From Adiantum capillus-veneris (lineage: Eukaryota; Streptophyta; Polypodiopsida; Polypodiales; Pteridaceae), in the NCBI GenBank assembly GCA_014529385.2, contig CM043969.1:75870676-75934675 (forward strand): 64,000 nucleotides of DNA, read 5' to 3'. A model generated the notes under the pieces. That model saw only the letters and a program-made list of their open reading frames with translations, was not told the origin of the DNA and ran no database searches. A program made the position numbers and the translations under genes. The first letter of the stretch is position 1. The number at the start of each line of letters is the position of its first letter. Positions 23,897 through 35,281 of the stretch are shown here, one piece after another.

Positions 23897-26800
23897 ATGG
23901 CTGGATCACAGGACACTGCTCTTTACAATATCAAGAAGCTGGATGGAACCAATTTCCCATTGTGGAAGAAGCAGATTTGGCATGTGTTGGTACAAAAGAA
24001 GCAGATAAAACCTATAAAGCTCAAGGGGATAAAACCAGAAGATATGGACGAAGATGAATGGAGCGAAATGGATGAATTGGCACTTTCTACCATTATGCTG
24101 ACTTTGGCAAAAAGCGTTTACTTCAATGTAGCAGACGAGATGTCGGCTTATCAAGCATGGTTAAAGCTGAGTGATCTTTATGAGAAGCAGAGTGCAGCTT
24201 CACAGGTATACTGGCTTAAGAAGCTTGTTGACTTGAAGATGAAAGAAGGGACACCTATGTCCAATCATCTGAATGAATTCAACACAATCTATAGTCAGTT
24301 GTCAGCTCAAGGTGTCAAGTTTGATGAACCTGTTAGAGCTATGTTCCTGTTGATCACATTGCCGAAAAGTTGGGACACTTTTCGCACAACTTTGAGTAAT
24401 TCTGCACCTCCAGATGGTTTGAACATAGCAGGTGTAGAAGGAAGTCTACTTACTGAAGAAACCAATAGAAAGACAATGGACAAAGGCAAAGGAACAGCCT
24501 TAGTTGTCAGGGGAAGGACCAAAGAAAAGTACAAAGGTGGAAAGAGGAATCAGTCTCGTAGCAAGTCCCGCAGTGCTAAAGGCAAGAGTGACATAGAATG
24601 CTACCATTGTGGCAAGAAGGGTCACATGAAAAGAGACTGCAGAGAATGGAAAGCAGAAAAAGGCAAAGAGAAAGCTGAAGACCATGGTGAGAAGAACAAG
24701 TCCTCAGTGAAGATTCAAGAAATAAATGTGACAAACACTGTTGCAGAGGATGACAGTCTAGTGTCAGGAGACATCTACTTATTGAAGAATACAATGGACT
24801 CAGCTCTTCTTACAGCATCTGATGGAAACGCACTGAGTGACTGGATTATAGACTCAGGGGCATCACTTCATGTGTCTCCAAACAAGGAGTGGTTTACTTC
24901 TTATGTGACCACTAAAGATCATGTTCGGCTAGGCAATGGGCAGACATGTGAGATCTTAGGTGTTGGAGATGTTCAATTGAAGTTTCAGAATGGCTCTTCT
25001 TTCACGCTGAAGAATGTGAGACATGTTCCCGCAATTACAAAGAGCTTGATCAGCACAGGTTTACTTGATGATGCTGGCTACGTCACCACTTTTGGACAGA
25101 ACATGTGGAAGATATCCAAGGGTTCTATGACAGTAGCACATGGAGTAAAGTCTGGAGGACTTTACATGATTTATGTATCAAATGTCTCTAAAAATGTAAT
25201 CAATGTAACCAAGCAGCCGAACGTTTCTTTGTGGCATAGCCGGTTAGGACATATGTCCAAGAAGGGAATGGAAATCTTGTCTCGTTCTGGTTATTTGCTT
25301 GGCTTTTCATTTAATGATTTTGAATTCTGTGAACATTGTCTGTATGGTAAGCAAACACAACAGCCACATAAGCATAGAAGCAGTAGAAGAGATACACAGT
25401 TGGCACTTGTTCATAGTGATTTGTGTGGACCTATGCCTAACCTATCTCTAGGGGGAGCTTCTTACTTTATGACATTTATAGATGATTACTCGAGGAAAGT
25501 ATGGGTTTACTTTCTCAAGCACAAGGATGAAGCGTTTAGTGTTTTCAAAACGTTTGTGACACTTGTGGAGAATCAGAGTGGCAAGAAGCTTAAATGCTTA
25601 CGCACTGACAATGGTGGAGAGTATGTTTCAAAGGCCTTTCAAGACTTTTGTGAGTCAAAAGGTATAAAACGTGAACTTACTGCTCCTTACAATCCTCCTC
25701 AAAATGGTGTTGCTGAGAGGATGAATAGGACCATACAAGAGAAGGTCAGAAGTATGTTGTCTAATGCACAGTTGCCAAATGGGTTTTGGGCTGAAGCTGT
25801 ATCAACAGCTGTTCATCTTGTAAATAGATCTCCTAGCAAGGTTTTGCAGAAGGATTCAATGCAAGAGATGGTATGGTTAGGCAAAATGCCCTCATACAAG
25901 CATCTCAGAGTCTTTGGCTGTGAGGCATATACTCACGTTCCAAAGGAATTTAGGAACAAACTTGAGCGAAAGAGTAGAAAGTGCATCTTTCTAGGCTATG
26001 GTAATTCTGGTGAGATGGGGTACAGACTTTGGGATCCCGAATCCAGAAAGGTTGTCCGCAGCAATGATGTTCACTTTAATGAATCCAAATATCATTCTAA
26101 ACCAGAGAGGGTTGAGGAGATTAGAAGAGTTGTCTTCCAAGAAGATGGACCTGCACGTGCAAGACAAAATGTCAGGGCTCAAGAGGAGCAAGGACAGGAT
26201 AGAGTGGAACCACAGGTTGTGGTTGAGCCTGAGCCACCTATTGTGCGTAGATCTGGATGTGTCACGCGACCTCCTGATAGGTTTGTTCCATCTATGAACT
26301 ATGTCATGTTGACTGATTACAATGAGCCTTCATGTTACACGGAAGCAGTGCAAATGAAGGACTCCGGGAATTGGCAATTGGCCATGCAGTCAGAGATGAA
26401 AGCTCTGCATAAAAACAAGACATGGAAGCTAGTTAAATTACCACAGGGAAAAAAGGCTCTACCTTGTAAATGGGTTTACAGGTATAAGATCACCACTCAT
26501 GATAGTCAGCCAAAGTACAAAGCAAGGCTTGTTGCCAAGGGCTTTAAGCAAGAACAAGGCATTGACTTTGATGAAGTCTTCTCTCCGGTGGTCAAGATGA
26601 CTACATTGAGATGCTTTCTTGCATTGGTTGCCATATTAGATTTGGTGTTGCACCAAATGGATGTCAAGACAACGTTCTTGCATGGTGATTTAGATGTGGA
26701 AATTTACATGCAGCAGCCAGAAGGGTTTGTTGAGAAAGGCAAGGAAGATTGGGTATGCCAGTTGTTAAAGAGTCTTTATGGCTTAAAACAATCACCGAGG

Positions 26801-27877
26801 GCATGGTACCATAAATTCCACAAGTTTATGCTTTTTCAAGGCTACAAACGTATTGAGTTCGATCACTGTCTATATACAAAGAAGGCTAAGGATGGCAGTT
26901 GGCTGATCCTTATTTTGTATGTGGATGACATGTTGATTGCTGGCAAGCACTTGGAAGAAATTTCAGCTTTGAAGTCAAAGATGGCAAAATCGTTTGACAT
27001 GAAAGACATGGGTGAGGCAAGTCATATACTTGGTATGCGCATTGAGAGAGACAGATCAAAGAAGTTGATTTGGTTATCTCAAACAGAGTATATTGACAAG
27101 GTTTTGCAACGTTTCAATATGGAGAAGGGAAAGGCACTGAGTGTTCCATTGCCACCATATGTGAAACTTAGCAAACAAGATTGTCCTGTGTCTGTGGAAG
27201 AACATGCTAAAATGGATAAGATTCCATATGCGTCTGCAGTGGGTAGTTTGATGTATGCAATGATTGCTACTCGCCCAGACATTGCATTTGCAGTGGGAGT
27301 AGTAAGTCGATAAATGTCAAACCCAGGCAAGAAACATTGGGAGGCAGTGAAAGGAATATTGAGATACCTGAAAGCTACAAAGAGTATGCGTATATGCTAT
27401 GGGAGTCAGGAGCTAAGTGTAAAGGGTTTTACAGACTCAGATTATGCAGGTGACTTAGACAACCGAAGGTCTACGTCAAGGTATGTCTTTACATTGGCTG
27501 GCGGAGCAGTATCATGGCGTTCTAGATTACAAGATTGTGTTACTCAGTCTACTACAAAGGCTGAATATGTTGCAGCATCAGAGGCATGCAAAGAATCAAT
27601 TTGGCTTAATCGACTAGTAACAGATTTGGGAATCAAAGAAGAGATGCGTGTGTTATATTGTGATAGTCAAAGTGCTATACAATTGGCTCGCAATCCAGTT
27701 TATCAATCAAAGACAAAGCATGTGGATGTGAAGTATCATTTCATCAGGGAAATGATCGAGGATAAGAAACTTGAGCTTGTCAAAGTTCACACCACGGAAA
27801 ATCCTGCTGATCTACTTACAAAAGGACTTCCCTCAGAGAGCTTTGCGCATTTTCGCAAGCATTTAGGTGTAGGGTAG
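23897..27877 (+). mobile_element. Copia-B gag-pol coding region
   Basis: Parts in order: gag (about 23897-24590, opening with a LDGTNFPLWKKQI-type motif), CCHC zinc knuckle CYHCGKKGHMKRDC (about 24599-24640), aspartic protease with DSGAS (about 24850), integrase with an HHCC zinc-binding region and DDE core (about 25225-25900), reverse transcriptase with LYVDDM (about 26415-27150) and RNase H (about 27430-27870). Protease-integrase-RT order is the copia arrangement. About one break is present; otherwise it looks whole. Confidence 0.93.
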
Positions 27878-27966
27878 TACATCACTTCTCTACATCTCTT
27901 GTATATTAGCTTGTATAGTAGCTTCTCTCACACTTAAAGTACCACATTGGACTTTAAGTGGGAGGT

Positions 27967-28158
27967 TGTTGGGGTATAAAGCCCAATGTGGTCGCCCAGG
28001 TAAGTGGGCGGGCCGCCATGTATGTACACATATTCTTTTGTAAAAACCTAATAAGAACTCACTATGCTCTACACATTAAAGTAGAGCGAGTTCACCATAT
28101 CGTCGTGCTCTTCTTCTCGCACTCTCTCTCACGTCGCACTTCCGCTCGTACTCCTTCA
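27967..28158 (+). repeat. Copia-B 3' LTR
   Basis: 192 bp matching the 5' LTR with about three differences. It is preceded by the purine tract AAGTGGGAGGT and followed by the TCCTC target duplication. Confidence 0.93.
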
Positions 28159-28264
28159 TCCTCCACTTCAGAGAAAAGGCTATTAAGGGGTGGGGTACTC
28201 AATTAAAATTATTCGAGGCACTTATATTGTGCTCTATTCTTATGCACCAATGATTGAAAGTGAT

Positions 28265-28265
<1 letters not shown>

Positions 28266-28329
<64 letters not shown>
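28266..28329. repeat. Compound microsatellite (GT)n(GA)n
   Basis: An uninterrupted GT run passing directly into a GA run, 64 bp in total. Confidence 0.95.
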
Positions 28330-28335
<6 letters not shown>

Positions 28336-28496
28336 AGAGAAAGAGATCCTTTTATCCCCACACCCCACTCCACCCTCCAGTCATTTCTATCGTACTGCCA
28401 CATCAGATAACAACGCCATCCACACGCACTATCACTAATAGTCAGATGTTTTTAGGCGTCGATTTTACCAACATGTAGAGAGGGAGGAGAGAGCTC

Positions 28497-29122
28497 AAAG
28501 TTCTCTCATTATCTCAACCCCATCCCTTTGCTCGTCGCTTCCCACCATAGTCCCACAACATTGTTTGTGCATGTGTGCGTCTATGAGCTCGCATCGAATG
28601 CTAATGTGTCTCTCGTTGGTAGTTGTGTGAAAGGTGCTTGTGCGCGCTTCTCCATACTGACATTTTTTTGGGTCCCGCGAGACCTTGGAATTCACTTACG
28701 GGCAAATCCCCCCAACCCCCACAAGTGCTGGGTGGGATGGGGCTCTAAGAAGGGTTCCTTGTTCATACCAATGCATATATTATGTATGTTGAGGTGGATG
28801 ACACGAGAAGCAAGTACACGTTGTTTCTCTCTCGACGGCACACGAGAAGCTTGGCAACCCCCCTCGCTCGCTTTTTCGACTTCGAGTTTTCTTCTTCTTC
28901 CTCCCCCATAGCCTAGTACTTCGCAGTGCGCATCTCGCACCCTACCCCACCTCGATTCACTAGTAGTGAGAAGTTGCAACATGAACAGAAATCAAAGTTC
29001 TCATCTGTTTATCTCAATCCCGGGCGCCGTCCCTTTGCTCGTCTTCCCTGCATAGCCCCACAGTGTCGCGTGTGCGTGAGCTCGCTATCGCTGGTAATTG
29101 TGTGAAAGGTACCTGTGCGCGC
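28497..29122 (+). repeat. Duplicated block upstream of the BAHD gene
   Basis: 28497-28647 and 28994-29122 share order and wording (AAAGTTCTC, CCCTTTGCTCGTC, GAGCTCGC, GTTGTGTGAAAGGT-type blocks, GTGCGCGC) at moderate identity. They are ~350 bp apart and in direct orientation. Confidence 0.75.
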
Positions 29123-29470
29123 CCGCGCTCATTTATCTTCTCGTAGAGTGATAGCGTTTGCGGGGATCTCTAATGGTTGGGTGTCGAAGTCGGCAAGTCC
29201 ATTTGAGCTCAGAAAGAGACGGAGGAACTCCCCTAATAGTAATAATTTTGTTGCTTGTTTGACCGAGCCTCTGAGCGAACAGCAAAAGGCCTATATTACA
29301 GCTGCTGTGAGCTCTTACACTACACAATTTGTAACCTTCAGACTCTTGCATTCTAGCTAGCCCAGCCTCGACGTCAGGAACTTCGATTATGGTGAGAGCT
29401 TAGCTTCTCTTGGTTGGCTCGGCGAGCGAGGGAGTCTTTTTGAGATGAGCTATTTTAATAAGATGCGTGA

Positions 29471-32400
29471 ATGTGGGTGCAGGGGGTGGCAGAGCATCAT
29501 GAAGTGAGAGTAGAGAAGGTGTGCAAGGTGGTGATGGCGGCAAGCGGCGGCGGGAAGAGGAGGATGGTGTTTCTGACAAGCTGTGATCTGGTGTGCCGCT
29601 CGTACCCCTACATAAACAGGCTGTTCTTCTTCAAGAGCGAGTGCGGGCCAGTGCAGGTGAGCGCGATGAAGGAAGGGCTGGCCAGAGCTCTTGTGAGCTT
29701 CTACCCATTGGCGGGCAGGTTCTGTGTGGACGAGGAGGGCAGATTGCAGATCTTGGTGGACGACTATGCTGCCACCATTGTGGAAGGCGGTGGCGTGGAT
29801 TTTGTGGAGGCGTCGTGTGACCTGCCGTTTGCCGGGCTGGCGCTCGACGGCTTCCAGTATCGCCACGTGTTCCTCAAGCTGGCTCCGCGCACGCACTACC
29901 TTCGATGCGATTATCTCAACGAGCCTATCCTCTCCGTTCAGGTTCTCTCTCTTTTTCCAAACCCAAAGAAAACACATCTATTTATATTGATAATTGATAA
30001 CTATATTCATTAATGGCTATGCTAAAATTGACCTTTGAAGCAAAAATTTTGGATTGGTGAACGTGAGGCGAACCACTCATTAGGAAGCGAATGCAGGTAA
30101 CGGAGCCTACAGACTAAGACAATGGATTAAGTGCACTGGCAATGACTTTCTTTGCAGGTGCGACCTTTACCCCTAGGCCTACTACAGCTGTTGCGACTTG
30201 GCCCTTAACACTTGCAGGTCTGTGGGGGCACTCTAGTGCCTATTAGCTAAGCCAGACCGTTGCCAGTACCTCGGTGCAACTTTGGCAATCCCTTACAAAT
30301 AAGAAAAACCCATCTTTATATTGCCTCCCTCGGAACTCCCTCGGGAGTGGCCATTCCACCGCCTGGCTCCCTCCCTTGTCCGCCACCTGCCCTCCCCCAG
30401 TGCGCGCTTAGTAGATCCCCTCACCCATCAACTAGGTCCTCTGCCAGCTTTGACTTGTAGCTCGCCACGTCGTAGGTCCCTTGGGTTTTGCTTTTTAATC
30501 CACAACGGATCTACGTGTCCTAGCAAGGGATATCCTTGGAGATGCCCCTTCATGAAATGCAAACCCAAAACTTGTCCCACCTAGTACTAAGCTAGTATTT
30601 GGTTTCATTAGATGGAATCTATCGGAAATTTTATCTCTGTGGAAGAGAGAGGAAGAGTGGCGGATATATTTTAGTGTCGACATATCCTTTACGGCCTTCA
30701 CGGCCTTGTTCTCCGTAGAGGGAATGATCTGAGCGAAAATTCCCAGCACAAACTTGTGTAGTCTATCGTCTACTTGTTGGTCTTGAGTGCACAAAGCAAA
30801 GGGAGTAGGCACTCATGAACGGGGTTGGTTGGTCTTTTCCTTTAAAATTTGCTAGATTCATTGGAACATCCGCAAGAAATTAATGGACTTTGAGAAAGTA
30901 GACTGAAATAGATGTGCATCGGTGTGCTAAAATATATATCTCCTAATGGCTTCAAAAGATATATATGCACTACTTACATAGTGCAAGGACAGCCTAAAGA
31001 GAAGAAAATGCTAAAGGAAAACTATGCAAAGAAATGTTATCAAGGTGCACTCGACCATCTCTCTTTACATGGACACCAAAACTTTTGACTTTCGGCTCCC
31101 GTGGGTCTTTTCATTCCTAAATTCACCCTTCACTTATGCACTTAAAAAGATGTTTTGAAAGGATTTCTAATTTTTCAAAATTGAAAAATATATATCTCCT
31201 AATGGCTTTAGAAAGAAAAAATCACTATTTACATAGTCCAAGGACATTCTAAAGAGACGAAAATGCTAAAGAAAATTCATGCAAAGAAATATATCAAGGT
31301 GCACTCGGCCATCTCTCTTTATATGGACATAAGAAGTTTTCGACTTTCCACTTTCATGGTTCTTTTCATTTCCTAAACTCACTCGTCCTTAAAGATGGTG
31401 TGGAAGGATTTTTAATTTTTTGAGATTGGGGAGACCTACCTATGTGGTGTAAAACTAAGTCTACTTAAGCATTGGTTGCTAGGTTGAAGAAGCTACGTTT
31501 TTGGCCTTTCTATGGATAATGCTTCAATGTATGGCTATGTTTCCTTTAGCTTTGCAGCAATGATGGCTTTAAGTGGTGATCCTGTAAGTTATTGTTTTGT
31601 TGGTTTCTTTAATTCCAAATCTTGAACCTACAAGCTCAAAGTTTTGTCTTTTTGAGAGAACAAGATATTATATTAAGGAGAAAACAAGTTACGAGTGGGT
31701 CTCACAGGAAGGGGGAGTGGCATTCCATAGGAAATCAACTTACAGGTCCAAGCAAGCATAAGCCATAGAAAGCCTATCCTCGGAGTAGTACTTCAGTATC
31801 AGATCCTTTTGGCTCTGCCATTTATGGTAGTTTTAAATGACAAATAGGGACAAGGAAAATGCATCTCTTATGTGATTGAGATAAGAAACAAATAGTTTCT
31901 TGAAGCATAAGCCATAGGAAGCCTATCCTGGGAGTAGTACTTCAATAGCAGATCCTTTCGGCTCTGCCATCTATGGCATTTCTTAATTACAAATAGGGAC
32001 AAGGGAAATACACCTCTCATGTGATTGAGATAAGAAACAAATAATTTCTTGATCTCTATTAGGAATGATGGTGAATTGTCTTCAAAATTGTGGTTGAAGA
32101 TAGTCTCATATGAGTCTTTAGTTCTAGCAAGCCTAGAGGTAAGCGAATCTTCAAAGATTCCAAAGTGGAATATTCACTTAGATGCATTCTTCTAGCAGAA
32201 TCTCCTCGATTGGAAATTGCTAGGGGTGCACTTCTCTATAGCAGCTATGTAAAATCTGCAATTTCTTACCACTGTGTAGGTAGTCCTGAATAATATGGCC
32301 CATATCTTCATTAGCTTGGCATCTTTTGCATTTTCCATCTTCTATTTTGGCCTGAAGAGTTTTGTACCAATCCAAATGCCCTGATGGATGATAAGTTATG

Positions 32401-34679
32401 CTAAGAAGTTGTGTTTAATTTGAATAGCAAAACTCCAAACACTTTTTGAATCTGTACATCCATTGCTTTGAGTACTAGGCAGGATTCCATTTCCTATTCA
32501 ACCTTTTCTTGAGGTCTTCATCAAAGTTTAGAAGCCTGTTAAAGCTAAAGTAAGCTTTCCTTGCCTAGCCTTGATGCAACAAATGGTTGCTGTGAGTGAA
32601 ATTCACAGCTTTTAATAAGGTCTTGACATAATTTAACCTGCACAGAGACTCGACCAAGGGTTAAATTACTAGAGCTAGTAATTTTAGTGAGACTCGGCTA
32701 GGTCCCATTTTCTTGCAGATCTTTCCAATTTCTAAAGCCATCTCTAAAGCATTTGTTGAGCTTTAAGGGAATGTGACCTCCCAATAATTTTCGGTATCTA
32801 GCCAGTGCAAATTGAGACTGTCAATTTGCTTTCCATTGGTTTGATATTCCAATTAGAGGTGATGAAGTCCCGTATGTTTAGATTGGTCCATGCCTTATAC
32901 TCTTGAAGATAGAATCTATCTGTAAATGTTCCTTTTTTGGAGGCATGCCCAAAACTTAGAATTCGATACACCCATGACTATCCATTTGCCTGCAAGCTTT
33001 ACTGATGTACATACCAAGTTTAGCAACCCCAATCCACCTCTTGATAGCACCGGTCACTATCAGCACCAGAGATTTTAATCCCTTTTAGATTTCCTTCTTG
33101 CATCTGTTTCTTCACCAGCCACCCCAAGGCATCTAGTACAATAACATACATCAATGGAGCAAGAGGACAACCTTGAGTGATGGGCCTCATTACGGATATA
33201 GTATTAGCTAATTCCCCATTTAAGGCAATTTTTTGCAAATGTTGAGGGTATTGGGATGGTTAGCTTAAGCGGCCTAGATCTGGGTTGGGTTTCTAAAGAT
33301 CGATACATGTGCTGTGATAATAGTTTTGCTTCATGTCACGAGGTAGATTGGAGGAATCTACAAACATTCCATTAAATAAGATGGAAACAGTGGTGCGCAC
33401 ACGGTGTTGATTGGAAAGTGCAACAGAATCGAGGTCCACCACGCCCCTTCAATGATCCACCGCTTACTCCATTGGGGTTGTGAGAACTTCAATAGCTTGG
33501 AGAATCCGAAGCGACGCGATTGCGTGCTATTTGGATTGCGGCCTTGCACATCAACCATTGGATTTTCCTAATATCAAGTCGTGCCATCTCCAATAGGTGT
33601 GCGCTTAGTGACGGGTGATGGATGGCTAGTTGCTTATTCTTATTCCCACCGCGCGCCAACATAGCATTGGCAGCTCTGTGTGTGTGTGTCTGTGTGTGTG
33701 TGTGTGTGTCGGAGAGAGTTATTTTTTTCCTTGGGAAAATTACCAAAAACCTCTAATTTGTGTTTCAAAAATTCCCAATATACCCCTCATATTATGTCAT
33801 AAATTCCCAAAATGCCCTTCAAATTTTCTAAAATTCCCAGAATACCCCTGGTTGTGAGAGTAAATTTATCCGAAGATAATTTTTTTTGTAGCTTTTCATA
33901 GGAAGATTGATCGTCTATCAATACAAGATACTAAAACTAGAATTTGAGTTGGTTATGTAGGCTTTGGAGATGAATTGCATCATTATTTTTAGACATAATT
34001 GTCTTTTTTTGGGAGGTAATTTGTGACAAATCACATGCTAAGCACTAAAAAACAAGTCTCTGTTGTCGAAAAAGAATAAAGATTAGAAAATCGTGAACGA
34101 TTAATTCAACTAAAATAGATTTTGGGAATTTCCACAAATTTAGATGGGTATTTTGGTAATTTTCCCTTTTTTCTTTCATATTACCAGAAAAAGAAGTGTG
34201 ACGTTTTCGGCATTTTCAGGCTGAGGTGTCGTGTAGGGTAAAACCCCCAACTTAAGGCCACCTAAGAGAGGGAGCCTAGATCTCCGATCTCCGAGCCCAA
34301 TTATAACGAATCAGTAGCTCATTTGATTCGCTTCGTCGAGAGCTTCACGAAAAAATTGATCTCAACTTTTTTTACGATCGGAGCCAAAAGTTATTAATCC
34401 ATTTATGCATTCGTGTGTAACAAAAATGGGTGTGAAAAAGAATACACACCAACCCCAAAAGAATACACACCAACCCCAAAAGAAAGACATGGGTGCCAAC
34501 AAGGATTAAAGTCATCCATTGCCCAATGAAAAGGTTGCATTTCTAATAAGATGAACATTGAGCATTCTTTTGAATTGCACAAAGTTGGTTCACCTTTGTC
34601 TTATTATTGGGGTTGTCATTGTCTCTTCTTTGAGGGGTGGTTTTTTATTGGCCCCTTTACCCTAGAGAGAAAGGGCGGG

Positions 34680-34711
<32 letters not shown>

Positions 34712-34975
34712 CGTTTTCAGCATTTTCTGGCTGAGGTGTTGTGTAGAGAGAAGGATTGGGGGCTAAGCTCTGCATTGTTCTCACCAGATGGGAAGGGAAG
34801 AGGTAAAGAGCATGTAGAGAGCGGGAGGCTGCAGGCCTGGCTGGGAGGTTAGAGGCGTTGATGGGGCAGTTCCGCGCTTATGAGCAGTTGAGCAACTCCT
34901 TTGATGGGCTTAAAACGAGCAGGCGATAGAGCCTTCTTGGCTGCTCCCTCCCCCCCCCCCCCCCCCCCAAACCGA

Positions 34976-35015
<40 letters not shown>

Positions 35016-35225
35016 CCGTGTGTCAGGGCAAGGCAGACACATAGTTTTTTTGTTGGTTGTTGTGGCGATGATGCTGTCGGCATTGCAGGGGGGGCGTGGC
35101 GATGGTGCTTCTTCAATCATTTTTAGTGGCTTTGTGAGCAGGCATCCCGATTAGCCTCCTTAATGGGGACAGAGAGAGATGGATCCGATGTTATGCTAGA
35201 CATCCCCATTAGGAGTAGATGCTGC

Positions 35226-35281
<56 letters not shown>

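Larger units (their letters stand above)
21874..28158 (+). mobile_element. Copia-B: near-complete young Ty1/copia element
   Basis: A 6.3-kb plus-strand element with two 192-bp LTRs, a perfect 5-bp target duplication, a primer-binding site matching initiator Met-tRNA (22068-22079) and a polypurine tract just before the 3' LTR (about 27956-27966). The coding region spans 23897-27877. The LTRs differ at about 3 of 192 positions, indicating a recent insertion. It looks almost whole, with about one break. An unusually long leader of ~1.8 kb separates the primer-binding site from gag. Tork-like copia is my tentative lineage, from the gag opening. Confidence 0.93.
28164..29470. other. Region upstream of the BAHD gene
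   Basis: It begins with a continuation of the minus-strand frame interrupted by Copia-B (to ~28200), then a compound microsatellite, (GT)12 at 28266-28289 followed by (GA)n to 28329. Two diverged copies of a ~130-150 bp block follow (28497-28647 and 28994-29122). The BAHD promoter and any 5' UTR intron should lie here; a sequence resembling a splice acceptor (GGGTGCAG) ends near 29480. I could not support a specific TATA box. Confidence 0.6.

Noticed and set aside
30060-30300. Possible SINE in the BAHD intron
   Set aside because: No box-B match on either strand at the needed spacing, and no tail.
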